This document shows, piece after piece, positions 46,288-56,186 of a stretch of DNA of 64,000 bases. The translations under genes were made by a program, and so were the position numbers. Source of the DNA: Oryzomicrobium sp. (GTDB taxonomy: Bacteria; Pseudomonadota; Gammaproteobacteria; Burkholderiales; Rhodocyclaceae); NCBI RefSeq assembly GCF_021287045.1, contig NZ_JAJTBG010000010.1:1-64000 (forward strand). Reading direction: 5' to 3'. The notes beneath the pieces were generated by a model that made no database searches, was not told where the DNA came from, and saw only the letters and a program-made list of their open reading frames with translations. How positions within the stretch are numbered: the first letter of the stretch is position 1; each line of letters begins with the position of its first letter.

Positions 46288-46971
46288 TCAGCCGCCGGCC
46301 CCCAGAACGAAGGATTCGCGCCGTTCCAGCAACCCGCAATGGTCCCGGGCCGGATAGACCGCCAGGTCGATGCGCCGTACCGGCAAGCGCATGGGGGCAT
46401 CGTCGGCAAAGCCCGCCAGGCGCCGGGCCACTTCGTCCTTGACGAAGGCGTCCCGGTACAGGCCCACGGTCAGGTGGGGGACGTAGGCCTCTTCCCGGCA
46501 CACCTCGTCGCGCCCGGCAGCCAGGGCAGCGCGCAAGGGCGCCAGGCAACCGTCCGGGTCCCGTACGTCGAGAAAGGCCGCCGAGTCGAAACTGGCCAGG
46601 CCGCCCACCTCCAGTTCGAAGGGCCCGACGCCGGCCCGGGCCAGGGCCTGGCGCTGCCGCCCCAGCATGGCCGGGGTGAAATCGTCGTTCCAGGTCGCCG
46701 CCTCGGCGAGAAAGCCGCAGACGAACACGGTGACGTGGGGCTGGCGTTGGGCATCGGCGAGCAGCCCGCCCAGGTGCGCCCGGGCCTGGGCCACCCGGTC
46801 GCGCAGGGGGGCGAGGTCGGCATCGATCAGCCACACCGCGTAGCGGTCACGGCCCCGGTGCCATTCCGGATAGTCCCGGGGCTCGAAGGCCAAGGTGCGG
46901 GGCCCGGGCGAGAAAAAGCGCCGAGCTGCTGCCAAGCGCCGGGGCTCATGGGGGTCCACTACGGGGGCCAT
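46288..46971 (-). CDS. 2H phosphoesterase superfamily protein (RNA ligase-like)
   Basis: A 227-residue protein with the two HxT motifs that define the 2H fold: HVT at residues 79-81 and HLT at 166-168, each in a hydrophobic strand (PHVTVFVCGF, PHLTVGLYR). Members cut or join 2',3'-cyclic or 2'-5' phosphodiester bonds of RNA or nucleotides. Substrate cannot be inferred. It stands alone with no evident operon partner. Confidence 0.8.
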   Translation of the reverse strand: MAPVVDPHEPRRLAAARRFFSPGPRTLAFEPRDYPEWHRGRDRYAVWLIDADLAPLRDRVAQARAHLGGLLADAQRQPHVTVFVCGFLAEAATWNDDFTPAMLGRQRQALARAGVGPFELEVGGLASFDSAAFLDVRDPDGCLAPLRAALAAGRDEVCREEAYVPHLTVGLYRDAFVKDEVARRLAGFADDAPMRLPVRRIDLAVYPARDHCGLLERRESFVLGAGG

Positions 46972-47079
46972 CCGCCTTCCATCCTCTCCTTTTGACCGCT
47001 TCCGCGTGCCACCGGAGATGGCAGCGCCGCCGGAAGCGGGCCGGCCATGGTAGCGGAAAGCGGCCCGGCCGGCGGGACG

Positions 47080-47871
47080 TCAGAGGGAATCCACCACGCC
47101 ACCATCCACCCGCAGGACCGCGCCGGTGGTGGCCGAGGCCTGGGGCGAACAGACATAGACCACCATGTTGGCCACCTCGTCGGTGGTCGCCGCACGGCCA
47201 ATGATCGAACTGGGACGGTGCGCACGGACGAAATCCCGGGCCACCTCCTCGACACTCCTTCCCTGCTCGGCGGCACGGGGTTCGAGCATGGCGCGCAATC
47301 CCTCGGACAAGGTCGGCCCAGGCAGGACCGCATTGACGGTGACCCCGCTCCCCCCGACCCGTTTGGCCAGACCCCGGGCCACGGCCAGTTGGGCGGTCTT
47401 GGAAAAGCCGTAGTGGATCATGTCGGCGGGAATGCTGAAGGCCGACTCCGACGAGATGAACACCACCCGCCCCCAACCCCGGGCCTGCATGGCCGGCAGG
47501 TAGGCCCGGGACAACCGTACCCCGGACATCACGTTGGTATCGAAGTAGCGCTGCCACTCCGCATCGTTGGTGACGAAGAAATCCTGCATCCCGTAGATAC
47601 CGGCATTGTTCACCAGGATGTCCGCCCGGCCTTCGGCTGCCACCAGGGCGGCGCAGCCGGCGGCACTGGATACGTCGGCGGCCACGCCGCGCAGGTGCGC
47701 CCCCGGCACCCGGGCGGCGATGACCGCCAAGGCCCGTTCCACCCGGTCCTGGTAGCGGCTGTTGACGATCACCGTGGCCCCGGCCCGGGCCAACCCTTCG
47801 GCGATGGACAGGCCGATCCCGGCGGTGGATGCGGTGACCAGGGCGGTTTTGGCGGAAAGGTCGATATGCAC
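47080..47871 (-). CDS. SDR family oxidoreductase
   Basis: A 263-residue short-chain dehydrogenase. The cofactor loop is TASTAGIGLSIAEG, the NNAG motif is present, and the catalytic triad is visible (serine in FISSESAF, then YGFSK). The charged residue after the second strand favours NADP or NAD use but I cannot decide. It is a single gene; the substrate is unknown. Confidence 0.9.
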   Translation of the reverse strand: MHIDLSAKTALVTASTAGIGLSIAEGLARAGATVIVNSRYQDRVERALAVIAARVPGAHLRGVAADVSSAAGCAALVAAEGRADILVNNAGIYGMQDFFVTNDAEWQRYFDTNVMSGVRLSRAYLPAMQARGWGRVVFISSESAFSIPADMIHYGFSKTAQLAVARGLAKRVGGSGVTVNAVLPGPTLSEGLRAMLEPRAAEQGRSVEEVARDFVRAHRPSSIIGRAATTDEVANMVVYVCSPQASATTGAVLRVDGGVVDSL

Positions 47872-48031
47872 GGTTCAGCCTCCGGATAAGCCCGTAGCGC
47901 GCCACTCGCGCCGCGCAAGCTGATGGATGCGCCACCGGAGGCGGCGGGATGCTGTGGGGCCGCTCGCCACTGCAAGCGGCTCCCAATGGAGGCGTCATGA
48001 CCGGGCACTCGGCCCGGTCAGGTCGCCTGGA

Positions 48032-48574
48032 TCAATAGCCCGGTGCGTTCGGAGGAGGCGGGGGCGGCGATCCCGGCGGCGGAGGCGGGTAGTAACCGCC
48101 GGAGCTGGGCGGCGGCGCCATATGCCGGCTGCGCACCTGGGAAGTGGCCACGGGGACCTGGTTGCCCTTGGCGTACATGCACTGGACGTAGGCATTGTCA
48201 TAGTTGCGCTGGGTCGCATTGGCGGAGGTCTGGGCAGCACCGGTGCCGGCGGCGCTACCCACCAGCAGGCCGGCACCGGCACCGACACCGGCACCGCTGT
48301 GCCCACCGATCAGGGCGCCGGCAGCCGCGCCGACGGCAGTGCCGATGGCGGCGCTGCCGACCCCGGACTCGATGCTGGACTGGTTGGCGCTGCTGCCGCC
48401 GATCTGGTACTGGGCGTACTGGCGGCAGTCCATGTCGTCGGCGCGGAACTGGTCGAAGCTCTTGCCGCCGCCGGGCAGGGCCATCACGCTGGGCCCGGTC
48501 GGCGCCGAGGCGCAACCGGCCAGGAGCAGCACGGAGGGCACCGCGACGGCCAGTAGGGATGCACGTAGTTTCAT
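48032..48574 (-). CDS. Glycine-zipper lipoprotein of unknown function
   Basis: A 180-residue lipoprotein. The signal peptide has the lipobox LLAGC, then a cysteine-containing region, a glycine-zipper segment (AAIGTAVGAAAGALIGGHSG and repeats) able to insert into a membrane, and a proline-rich tail. Similar YMGG/glycine-zipper proteins are common in the outer membrane; function is unknown. It is downstream of two small envelope genes on the same strand. Confidence 0.8.
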   Translation of the reverse strand: MKLRASLLAVAVPSVLLLAGCASAPTGPSVMALPGGGKSFDQFRADDMDCRQYAQYQIGGSSANQSSIESGVGSAAIGTAVGAAAGALIGGHSGAGVGAGAGLLVGSAAGTGAAQTSANATQRNYDNAYVQCMYAKGNQVPVATSQVRSRHMAPPPSSGGYYPPPPPGSPPPPPPNAPGY

Positions 48575-48618
48575 GTCGCTAATTCCCTGGAAAAAAGTGG
48601 ATCACGAGCCGCAACCCG

Positions 48619-48993
48619 CTATTGCGCGGGAGGCTGGGGCGTCACGCGTTGCCAGCCGCCCGGGCAATCCTTGACGTAGGGGTAGTAACCCTTGGCTGCG
48701 GCGCAGTAGTACCAGTAGTTGCCAGCGGCCCCCGGGTCCGCCGGCGCGGCCGCGGGCTGCTCCACATATACCGGGGGCGCAGCGGGGGTCACCACCACCG
48801 GCGGGTAATAGGGCGGGTAGTAATAGGCCGGCGGGTAGTACCAGGGCCCCCAGGGGCCCCAACCCGGGCCGATCCCCACACCGATGCCGATGCGTACGCG
48901 GCCGTGGGCCGCCTGGGCATCGCCGATGCCGACCGTCCCGAGCAGGCCCAGGGCGAGCAGGACGGCCAGTGATTTGATTGCCAGTTGTTTCAT
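48619..48993 (-). CDS. Small secreted Tyr/Pro-rich protein
   Basis: A 124-residue exported protein with signal peptide ending in GDAQA. The mature part is rich in Gly, Trp, Tyr and Pro (GPWGPWYYPPAYYYPPYYPP), followed by a conserved-looking end with two cysteines (YYCAAAKGYYPYVKDCPGGW), typical of a family of small periplasmic proteins of unknown role. It lies between a Spy-like gene and the glycine-zipper lipoprotein gene. Confidence 0.8.
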   Translation of the reverse strand: MKQLAIKSLAVLLALGLLGTVGIGDAQAAHGRVRIGIGVGIGPGWGPWGPWYYPPAYYYPPYYPPVVVTPAAPPVYVEQPAAAPADPGAAGNYWYYCAAAKGYYPYVKDCPGGWQRVTPQPPAQ

Positions 48994-49074
48994 GATCGTC
49001 ATCCTGAGAGATGTTCCCGCCGGAATTCCGCCGCACCGTGCGGTGGAAGATGGGGCGGTCAACGATTCGCGTCC

Positions 49075-49668
49075 TCAGTTCTTCGGCTTGGCCGGTGCGG
49101 CCTTCGGCGCTCCCTTGGCCGGCGCGGACGGAGCCATGTCGCCGTCGCGGCGCTCGTTGCCTTGCCAATGCCCCCGCCAGTGGTGATGCCAGCCGTGGAA
49201 CTGGGAATGGAGGCGCACCAGTCGGTCGAGCACCTTGCGCTGGTCGTCGTTGAGCGTTGCCTGGAGCCTGGACGTGGCATCGGCCAGGGCGGACAGGCGC
49301 TGGGCGAATGCGCTGGCGTGCTCCGCATGGAGGCGCATCATGGCAGCGGCGTCCAGGTTAGCCGGCAAAGGCTTTTGCTCGCCGCCGGCACTCACCAGAT
49401 CCAGGGTGGCGGCGGCGTAGGCTTCCCAAGCGCTTTCCTGGGAAGCCTTGATTTCAAGCATGGATGCCTCCCGATCCAGATGCTTCTTGACCCACTGGGT
49501 CCGTTCTTCCGGCGTGATCTGGCGATAGTGGCCGGGGAACCCGCCGCCGGCGTAAGCATGTCCCGGAGCGGGGCTATGCTCGTCGGCGAACGAAAGCCCG
49601 GGAGCGGCCAGAAGAGCGGTCAGGGCGGTGGCGACGATGGCGGTGCGGGCGGGGTGGAACATTTTCAT
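49075..49668 (-). CDS. Spy/CpxP-like periplasmic protein (LTXXQ type)
   Basis: A 197-residue exported protein. After the signal peptide (MKMFHPARTAIVATALTALL) come helices with the LTXXQ-like pattern (ITPEERTQWVKKHLDREA, LNDDQRKVLDRLVRL) of Spy/CpxP chaperones, which counter envelope stress. A His-rich patch and a basic end follow. The start has an AGGAG site. Expression may respond to envelope stress, but no Cpx box is evident. Confidence 0.78.
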   Translation of the reverse strand: MKMFHPARTAIVATALTALLAAPGLSFADEHSPAPGHAYAGGGFPGHYRQITPEERTQWVKKHLDREASMLEIKASQESAWEAYAAATLDLVSAGGEQKPLPANLDAAAMMRLHAEHASAFAQRLSALADATSRLQATLNDDQRKVLDRLVRLHSQFHGWHHHWRGHWQGNERRDGDMAPSAPAKGAPKAAPAKPKN

Positions 49669-50201
49669 TTCGACACTCCTTGTGGTGGTGGTTCTGGTTT
49701 TCTTGATTGCATTGTAGAAATCAAGTTTTTCCCAACCATATCCAAGATGTAACACTTGGTTTCCCCCCACGTATCGAAAATGAAACGCCGCTAAAACCCG
49801 GAAGCGATCTGTTACCAAACGTAAAAAAATCGGCCACAGCTCCGGCAACGACGAAAATCGCGCAATAAACATAAGAAACAGGAATAACCGGCAAGGCTCG
49901 CCTGGCTTATCCTTGGCGGCGCAAAACAATGGCCGATGCCTTGGCGCGGCAGGATATGGCGGCATGGTTCCACGGCGTACCCTGCGCAGCTGCTTTTCCG
50001 GCAGGACATAGCCGCCGCCCCCTGCCACCAGCCCTCTCTTGACGGCGATGGAGGCTCGTGGGGAAGCGGGCTAGAATCGCCCTCTTTCGCGCCCCCTCTT
50101 GAACCGTATCCGTGTCGATGGCCCCCAGCAGATCGCCTGTGCCCCGCCCCCGCAGGCCCGGCGTCCACTGTCCGGCCCGCGCAGGAAAGTGACCTTTCCC
50201 A
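49669..50201. other. Intergenic region before second RND operon
   Basis: About 530 bases between the Spy-like gene and the RND permease. A -10-like TAGAAT is at 50072-50077 without a good -35. No reading frame, hairpin or repeat worth calling is seen. Confidence 0.45.
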
Positions 50202-53200
50202 ATGTGGATTGTTGAAACGGCCCTGCGCCGACCCTATACCTTCATCGTGATGGCGATCATCATCCTGCTCGCCACGCCCCTCGCCATCTTCCGCACCCCG
50301 GTAGACGTGCTGCCGGAAATCGACATCCCGGTCATCAGCGTCATCTGGAACTACAACGGCCTGTCGCCCCAGCAGATGGCCGACCGGCTCACCCAGATCC
50401 ACGAGCGGACCCTGACCACCACGGTCAACGACATCGAGCACATCGAGTCCCAGTCGCTCAACGGCATCGCCATCATCAAGATCTACTTCCAGCCCAACGT
50501 GAACATCCAGACCGCCATCGCCCAGACGGTGTCGGTCTCCCAGTCGGTGGTGCGGCAGATGCCGCCGGGCACCACCCCGCCCCTGGTCATCAAGTACACC
50601 GCCTCCAGCGTGCCGGTGATCCAGGTGGGGCTGTCGAGCAAGGAACTGTCCGAGCAGGACGTCTTCGACGTGGCGGTCAACACCCTGCGTCCCCAGCTGG
50701 TGACCATCCCGGGCATCGCCATCACCTATCCCTACGGGGGCAAGATCCGCCTGGTGTCGGTGGACCTGGACATGCAGGCGATCCACGCCAAGGGGCTGAC
50801 CTCGGCGGACGTGGTCAACGCCATCAACAGCCAGAACCTGGCGCTGCCGGCAGGCACCGCCAAGATCGGCGACACCGAATACAACGTGGGGCTGAACGCC
50901 TCTCCCGACACCATCGCCGGGCTGAACGACATCCCGGTGCGCACCGTGAACGGCGCCACCACCTTCCTGCGCGAGGTGGCCCACGTGCGTGACGGCTTTT
51001 CGCCCCAGACCAACATCGTTCGCCAGAACGGCCAGCGCGGCTTGCTGCTGTCGGCCTACAAGAACGGTGGCGCCTCGACCCTGGACGTGGTGAACAACCT
51101 CAAGGACAAGCTGCCGTCGGTGCTGCCGCTCCTGCCCAAGAGTGTGGACGTGGCGCTGCTCGCCGACCAGTCGGTGTTCGTCAAGACGGCGGTGGCCGGG
51201 GTCACCCACGAGGCCCTGATTGCCGCGGCCCTGACGGCGGTGATGCTGCTGCTCTTCCTCGGCAATCTGCGCACCACCTCGATCATCGCCATCTCGATCC
51301 CCCTGTCGATCTTTTCCTCCCTCGTGCTGCTGCACATGATCGGCGAGACCATCAACGTCATGACCCTGGGGGGCCTGGCCCTGGCGGTAGGCATCCTGGT
51401 GGACGACGCCACGGTGACCATCGAGAACATCGAGCGCCACCTGCACATGGGCTCGGACCTGCACACGGCGATTCTCGAAGGGGCGGGCGAGATCGCCATT
51501 CCGGCCTTCGTCTCGACCCTGTGCATCTGCATCGTGTTCGTGCCGATGTTCTTCCTCGAAGGGGTGGCCCGCTACCTGTTCGTGCCCATGGCCGAGGCGG
51601 TGGTGTTCGCCATGCTCGCCTCCTACGTGCTGTCGCGCACCCTGGTGCCGACCCTGGCCCTGCTGCTGATGGGCCACCAGAGCCGCGCCGGCCTCGTCAC
51701 CCTGTGGGTCCATCGGCTGCACGCGGGCTTCAACCGGCACTTCGAGCGCCTGCGCAACGGCTACATCCTGCTGCTGTCGCACCTGCTCACCCACCGCCGC
51801 CGCTTCATCGCCGGCTTCCTCGGTTTCTGCCTGCTCTCCTGCGGGCTGTTCACGATGCTCGGACGCGACCTCTTCCCCACGGTGGACACGGGCCAGATCA
51901 AACTGCACATGCGCGCGCCCACCGGCACCCGCATCGAGAACACCGCCCTGCTCGCCGAGCAGGTGGACAACGCCCTCCGCGAGATCATCCCGGCCGGGGA
52001 CCTGGCCTCGATCATCGACAACATCGGCCTGCCCTACAGCGGCATCAACCTCTCCTACAGCAACTCGGGCACCATCGGCACCCTGGACGCGGACATCCTG
52101 ATCTCGCTCAACCCGGGCCACCGGCCGAGCCAGGAGTACATCGAGAAAATCTCTGCCGACTTCGCCAAGCGCTTCCCCGGCGTCGAGTTCTTCTTCCAGC
52201 CGGCGGACATCATCACCCAGATCCTCAACTTCGGTACCCCGGCGGCCATCGACGTGCAGGTCTTCGGCAACGACTACGCCGGCAACAACGCCTTCGCCGG
52301 CAAGCTGACGGAACGCATCAAGGCCATCGGCGGCACCGCCGACGTGCACATCCACCAGCGCCTCGACGCACCCACCATCGCGTTGGAGATGGACCGGCCA
52401 CGCCTCCAGTCCATGGGCATCAACCCCATCGACGTGGCCCAAAACATCCTGCTGCCCCTGTCGGGCAGCCAGCAGACCCAGCCGGCCTTCTGGCTCAACC
52501 CGAAGAACCACATCGTCTACACCATGCAGTCCCAGGCGCCCCAGTACCGGATCGACGATCTGGACGACCTGCTGCACCTGCCGGTGAACCCGCCGGGCGC
52601 CAAGGACAAGCCGCCCCAGACCCTTGCCAACCTGGTCAAGGTATCGCCGGCCCGAGAGCCGGCCATCGTCACCCGCTACAACCTGCTGCCTTCCATCGAC
52701 ATCTACGCCAACGTGCGCGGCCGCGACCTGGGCTCGGTAGCCAAGGAAATCCAGAAGGTCATCGACGACGCCAGCGCCGACCTGCCCCGGGGCAGCAAGG
52801 TCGTTCTGCGCGGCCAGGTGCAGACCATGCAGTCCTCCTACATCGGCCTGGGCGTCGGCATCCTCGGCGCCATCGTGCTGGTCTACCTGCTGATCGTGGT
52901 CAACTTCCAGTCCTGGCTCGACCCCTTCATCATCATTTCCGCCCTGCCCGCCGCCTTGGCCGGCATCGCCTGGATGCTGGTGGTCACCGGCACCGACCTG
53001 AGCGTGCCGGCCCTCACCGGGGCGATCATGACCATGGGGGTGGCCACCGCCAACAGCATCCTGGTGGTCTCCTTCGCCCGACAACGCCTGGGCGAGGGCC
53101 TGCCGCCCCTGTCCGCGGCCCTGGAGGCCGGCGCCACCCGACTGCGCCCGGTGCTGATGACGGCCCTGGCCATGATCATCGGCATGATCCCGATGGCCAT

Positions 53201-53381
53201 CGGCATCGGCGACGGCTCCGAACAGAACGCCCCCCTGGGCCGCGCCGTGATCGGCGGCCTGCTCTTCGCGACGGTGTCCACCCTGCTGTTCGTGCCCGTC
53301 GTCTTCGCCACCTTCCACCGGCGGCTTGCCGCCCGCAACGCACCGGACGCCGGCGGCGACGCCGCCCCGGCCTCCGCCTAG
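50202..53381 (+). CDS. RND efflux permease lacking the TM10 lysine
   Basis: A 1059-residue RND pump of a different branch from the first. TM4 keeps the double aspartate (GILVDDATVTIENIE), and the LRPVLMT arginine/threonine of TM11 is present, but where AcrB has GLSAKNAIL in TM10 this has GVATANSIL: the proton-relay lysine is an alanine. It is followed after eight bases by an adaptor and then an outer-membrane factor, so it forms a complete tripartite system with the permease gene first. Substrates are unknown. No regulator is adjacent. Confidence 0.93.
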   Translation: MWIVETALRRPYTFIVMAIIILLATPLAIFRTPVDVLPEIDIPVISVIWNYNGLSPQQMADRLTQIHERTLTTTVNDIEHIESQSLNGIAIIKIYFQPNVNIQTAIAQTVSVSQSVVRQMPPGTTPPLVIKYTASSVPVIQVGLSSKELSEQDVFDVAVNTLRPQLVTIPGIAITYPYGGKIRLVSVDLDMQAIHAKGLTSADVVNAINSQNLALPAGTAKIGDTEYNVGLNASPDTIAGLNDIPVRTVNGATTFLREVAHVRDGFSPQTNIVRQNGQRGLLLSAYKNGGASTLDVVNNLKDKLPSVLPLLPKSVDVALLADQSVFVKTAVAGVTHEALIAAALTAVMLLLFLGNLRTTSIIAISIPLSIFSSLVLLHMIGETINVMTLGGLALAVGILVDDATVTIENIERHLHMGSDLHTAILEGAGEIAIPAFVSTLCICIVFVPMFFLEGVARYLFVPMAEAVVFAMLASYVLSRTLVPTLALLLMGHQSRAGLVTLWVHRLHAGFNRHFERLRNGYILLLSHLLTHRRRFIAGFLGFCLLSCGLFTMLGRDLFPTVDTGQIKLHMRAPTGTRIENTALLAEQVDNALREIIPAGDLASIIDNIGLPYSGINLSYSNSGTIGTLDADILISLNPGHRPSQEYIEKISADFAKRFPGVEFFFQPADIITQILNFGTPAAIDVQVFGNDYAGNNAFAGKLTERIKAIGGTADVHIHQRLDAPTIALEMDRPRLQSMGINPIDVAQNILLPLSGSQQTQPAFWLNPKNHIVYTMQSQAPQYRIDDLDDLLHLPVNPPGAKDKPPQTLANLVKVSPAREPAIVTRYNLLPSIDIYANVRGRDLGSVAKEIQKVIDDASADLPRGSKVVLRGQVQTMQSSYIGLGVGILGAIVLVYLLIVVNFQSWLDPFIIISALPAALAGIAWMLVVTGTDLSVPALTGAIMTMGVATANSILVVSFARQRLGEGLPPLSAALEAGATRLRPVLMTALAMIIGMIPMAIGIGDGSEQNAPLGRAVIGGLLFATVSTLLFVPVVFATFHRRLAARNAPDAGGDAAPASA

Positions 53382-53389
53382 GACCTGCC

Positions 53390-54562
53390 ATGACGAGCCA
53401 GCGCCATTCCCACCAGGGCCTTCCCGACTTTCACCTGCACAAAGCCCCCGGCAGCCGCGGCCGTGGCCGCGTGGTCCGCTTCGCCCGGCTGGCCGCCGTG
53501 GCCATCGTCGTCCTGCTCCTGCTTGGCCTGGGCCGGACCCTGTTCGTGCGCTGGGCCAACGCCCAGGCCCTCGCCGCCCGGGCGGCGGAAAGCGCCGTAC
53601 TGCAAGTACGGACGGTGCAGCCCAAGAGCGGCGGCCACGCCGCCCGCCTGCGGCTACCCGGCACCCTCCAGGGCATTTACGAGGCCCAGGTCTATGCCCG
53701 GGCCAACGGCTACGTGCAGCAGTGGTTCAAGGACATAGGTCAGCCGGTGAAGAAGGGCGAGCTGCTGGCGCTCCTGGAAATCCCCGAGGTGAACAAGCAG
53801 GTGGACGAGGCCCGGGCCAACTTCAACCTGGCCCGCACCGCCTTCGAGCGTTGGAGCAAGCTGCGCGAACGGGATGCCGTCTCCCAGCAGGAATACGACG
53901 AGAAGGCCGCCGCTTACCAGCAGACCCAGGCCGTGTTGAAGCGCCTGGAAGAGCAACAGGGCTTCGGCAGGGTGGTGGCGCCCTTCGACGGCATCGTCAC
54001 CCGCCGCAACGTGGACAACGGCGCCCTGGTCAACGCCGGCAACGGCGGCGCCGGCCAGGCCCTGTTCGCCACCGCCCAGATCGACACCCTGCGCCTCTAC
54101 GTTTATGTGCCCCAGGACCGGGCGAGCCGGATCAAGGTCGGCGACAGCGTGGACATCCTGCGCCCCGAGGCCCCGGGTGAACCGATCAAGGGGCGCATCG
54201 CGCGCAGCGCCGGCGCCATCGACCCCGCCAGCCGCACCTTGCAGATCGAAGTCCAGGTGCCCAACGCCGACCACCGCCTGCTGCCCGGGGCCTACGTGGA
54301 CGTGGCCCTGGCCCTGCAAGCCGACGGCGGCCTGACCCTGCCCACCACCACCTTGCTGTTCGGCGCCGCCGGCACCCGGGTGGCGGTGGTCCGCCCCGAC
54401 GGCACAGTGCATCTGCAAGCGGTGGCCCTGGGCACCGACTACGGCAAGGAAGTGGAGATCAAGTCCGGTGTCGGCCCCGACGACAAGGTGATCGTGAACC
54501 CACCGGATTCGATCGCCGAGGGCCAGAAGGTGGCCCTGGCCACCGACAAGAAGGACAGCTGA
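53390..54562 (+). CDS. RND periplasmic adaptor, second operon
   Basis: A 390-residue membrane-fusion protein, inner-membrane anchored by an N-terminal transmembrane segment (residues 27-50), unlike the lipoprotein adaptor of the first pump. The lipoyl-like halves (VYARANGYVQQWF, GFGRVVAPFDGIVTRRNV) and beta-barrel domain are evident. The N-terminus has a His-rich stretch. It starts eight bases after the permease stop and five bases before the outer-membrane factor start, so the operon is tight. Confidence 0.92.
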   Translation: MTSQRHSHQGLPDFHLHKAPGSRGRGRVVRFARLAAVAIVVLLLLGLGRTLFVRWANAQALAARAAESAVLQVRTVQPKSGGHAARLRLPGTLQGIYEAQVYARANGYVQQWFKDIGQPVKKGELLALLEIPEVNKQVDEARANFNLARTAFERWSKLRERDAVSQQEYDEKAAAYQQTQAVLKRLEEQQGFGRVVAPFDGIVTRRNVDNGALVNAGNGGAGQALFATAQIDTLRLYVYVPQDRASRIKVGDSVDILRPEAPGEPIKGRIARSAGAIDPASRTLQIEVQVPNADHRLLPGAYVDVALALQADGGLTLPTTTLLFGAAGTRVAVVRPDGTVHLQAVALGTDYGKEVEIKSGVGPDDKVIVNPPDSIAEGQKVALATDKKDS

Positions 54563-54567
54563 CCGCC

Positions 54568-56007
54568 ATGGGCCGCCCCGCCGTTCCCTTCCGCCTCGCC
54601 TCCACCGCCTGCCTGGCGCTGGTCTGCGCCGCCTGCGCCTCCATCGGCCCGGACTACGCCCGTCCCGTGGTGGACCTGCCCGCCGCCTGGAAAGCCGATC
54701 CCGGCTGGCAGCCCGCCCGCCCCGCCGACGCCGCGCCCAAGGCGGCCTGGTGGCAGGTGTTCGGCGATCCCCAGCTCGACGAATTGGAAGCCCGCTGCCT
54801 GGACGGCAACCCCAGCCTCCAGGCGGCCCTCGCCCGCCTCGACCAGGCCCAGGCCCAGAGCCGGGCCCACGCCGCCGCTCTGTACCCCGCCGTGGCGCTC
54901 AACGCCGGTGCCTCGCGCAGTCGCATCTCGGCCAACCGGCCCCTGACCAACTACAACAGTCCCAACAGCTCCACGATCCAGAACGATCTCAAGCCCAACC
55001 TCACGGTCAGCTACGAGCTGGACTGGCTGGGCCGGGTGCGGCGCGACGTGGAAAGCGCCCGGGCCAGCGCCGAGCAGGCCGCCGCCGACCGGGAGAACGT
55101 GCGCCTGGTGCTCACCGCCCAGGTCGCCTCGGCCTACTTCCAGTTGCGCCAGCTGGATGAGGAAATCCTCGCCGTCGCCACGTCGGCGGACCTTCAGGAC
55201 AAGGTGCTGGAGCTGATCCGCATCCGTCGCCAATTGGGCGCCGCCGGCGAAGGCGACGTGGCAGTGCAGACCGCCCTGGCCGAATCGAGCAAGGCCCAGC
55301 TGGAGCTGTTGAAGAACCAGCGCAAGCTGGCCGAGGACCAGCTCGCCACCCTCACCGGCACCCCGGCCCCCGCCTTCGCCCTGGCCCCGGGCAACCTGCC
55401 CGCCCTGGCCCCGGCGGTGCCCGCCGGCCTGCCTGCCAGCCTGCTCGAACGCCGCCCCGACATCGCCTCGGCGGAACGGGCCATGGCCGCCGCCAACGCC
55501 CAGATCGGCGTGGCCAAGGCCGCCTTCTTCCCCTCCCTCACCCTGGCGCCGGCCCTGGCCGGCTTCGAATCGAACAGCCTGCCCACCCTGCTGACCACCC
55601 CGTCCCTGGTCTGGTCCCTCGGCGTACAGGCCGTCCAGCCCCTCTTCGACGGTGGCCGCATCCGCGCCGGCGTCGATTTCGCCCAGGCCGGCTACGCCAC
55701 CACGGTCGCCAACTACCGCCAGGCGGTGCTGGTGGCTGTCCAGGAAGCCCAGGACGCCCTGGGCACCCTCACCGGCCTGGAGAACGCCCGCCAGCGCCAG
55801 GACGAGGCGGTACGCCAGCAGAACAAGGCCTACGAGATCACCCTGGTGCGCTACAAGGAAGGCCTGGACAACGCCCTGACCCTGGCCACGGTGCAGCAGA
55901 ACCAGTTGGCCGCCCAGCGCACCCAGTCCCAGATCCGCGGCGGCCAGTTCGTCTCCACCGTCAGCCTACTCAAGGCCCTGGGCGGCGGCTGGCAGGCAGC
56001 CGACTAA
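54568..56007 (+). CDS. Outer-membrane efflux lipoprotein (NodT family), second operon
   Basis: A 479-residue NodT-family channel. The lipobox is VCAAC, then SIGPDYARP and two repeats with the long helices (AERAMAAANAQIGVAKAAFF). It completes the second tripartite pump. It starts five bases after the adaptor stop and ends 180 bases before mutS, with no strong terminator between. Confidence 0.93.
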   Translation: MGRPAVPFRLASTACLALVCAACASIGPDYARPVVDLPAAWKADPGWQPARPADAAPKAAWWQVFGDPQLDELEARCLDGNPSLQAALARLDQAQAQSRAHAAALYPAVALNAGASRSRISANRPLTNYNSPNSSTIQNDLKPNLTVSYELDWLGRVRRDVESARASAEQAAADRENVRLVLTAQVASAYFQLRQLDEEILAVATSADLQDKVLELIRIRRQLGAAGEGDVAVQTALAESSKAQLELLKNQRKLAEDQLATLTGTPAPAFALAPGNLPALAPAVPAGLPASLLERRPDIASAERAMAAANAQIGVAKAAFFPSLTLAPALAGFESNSLPTLLTTPSLVWSLGVQAVQPLFDGGRIRAGVDFAQAGYATTVANYRQAVLVAVQEAQDALGTLTGLENARQRQDEAVRQQNKAYEITLVRYKEGLDNALTLATVQQNQLAAQRTQSQIRGGQFVSTVSLLKALGGGWQAAD

Positions 56008-56186
56008 GCCCCCGCGGAGGTTTGCGCCAGGCCAAGACCGGGAAGGCTGACGTCAGGTAGACTGCCGCTTTCCCAGGCGACGCCAACGCGCTTTTCCGGG
56101 CACCGCCCGTGCCGACCGAGACGCCGCACAGCCTGCCCGCTCTGTAGCGGGCGCTTCAACCGTATACGCGGCCCCATGCCGCCCCA

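Noticed and set aside
49812-53318. Very long open frame antisense to the second RND permease
   Set aside because: It mirrors a clearly conserved gene and encodes His/Gly/Gln-rich low-complexity residues typical of antisense frames in GC-rich DNA.
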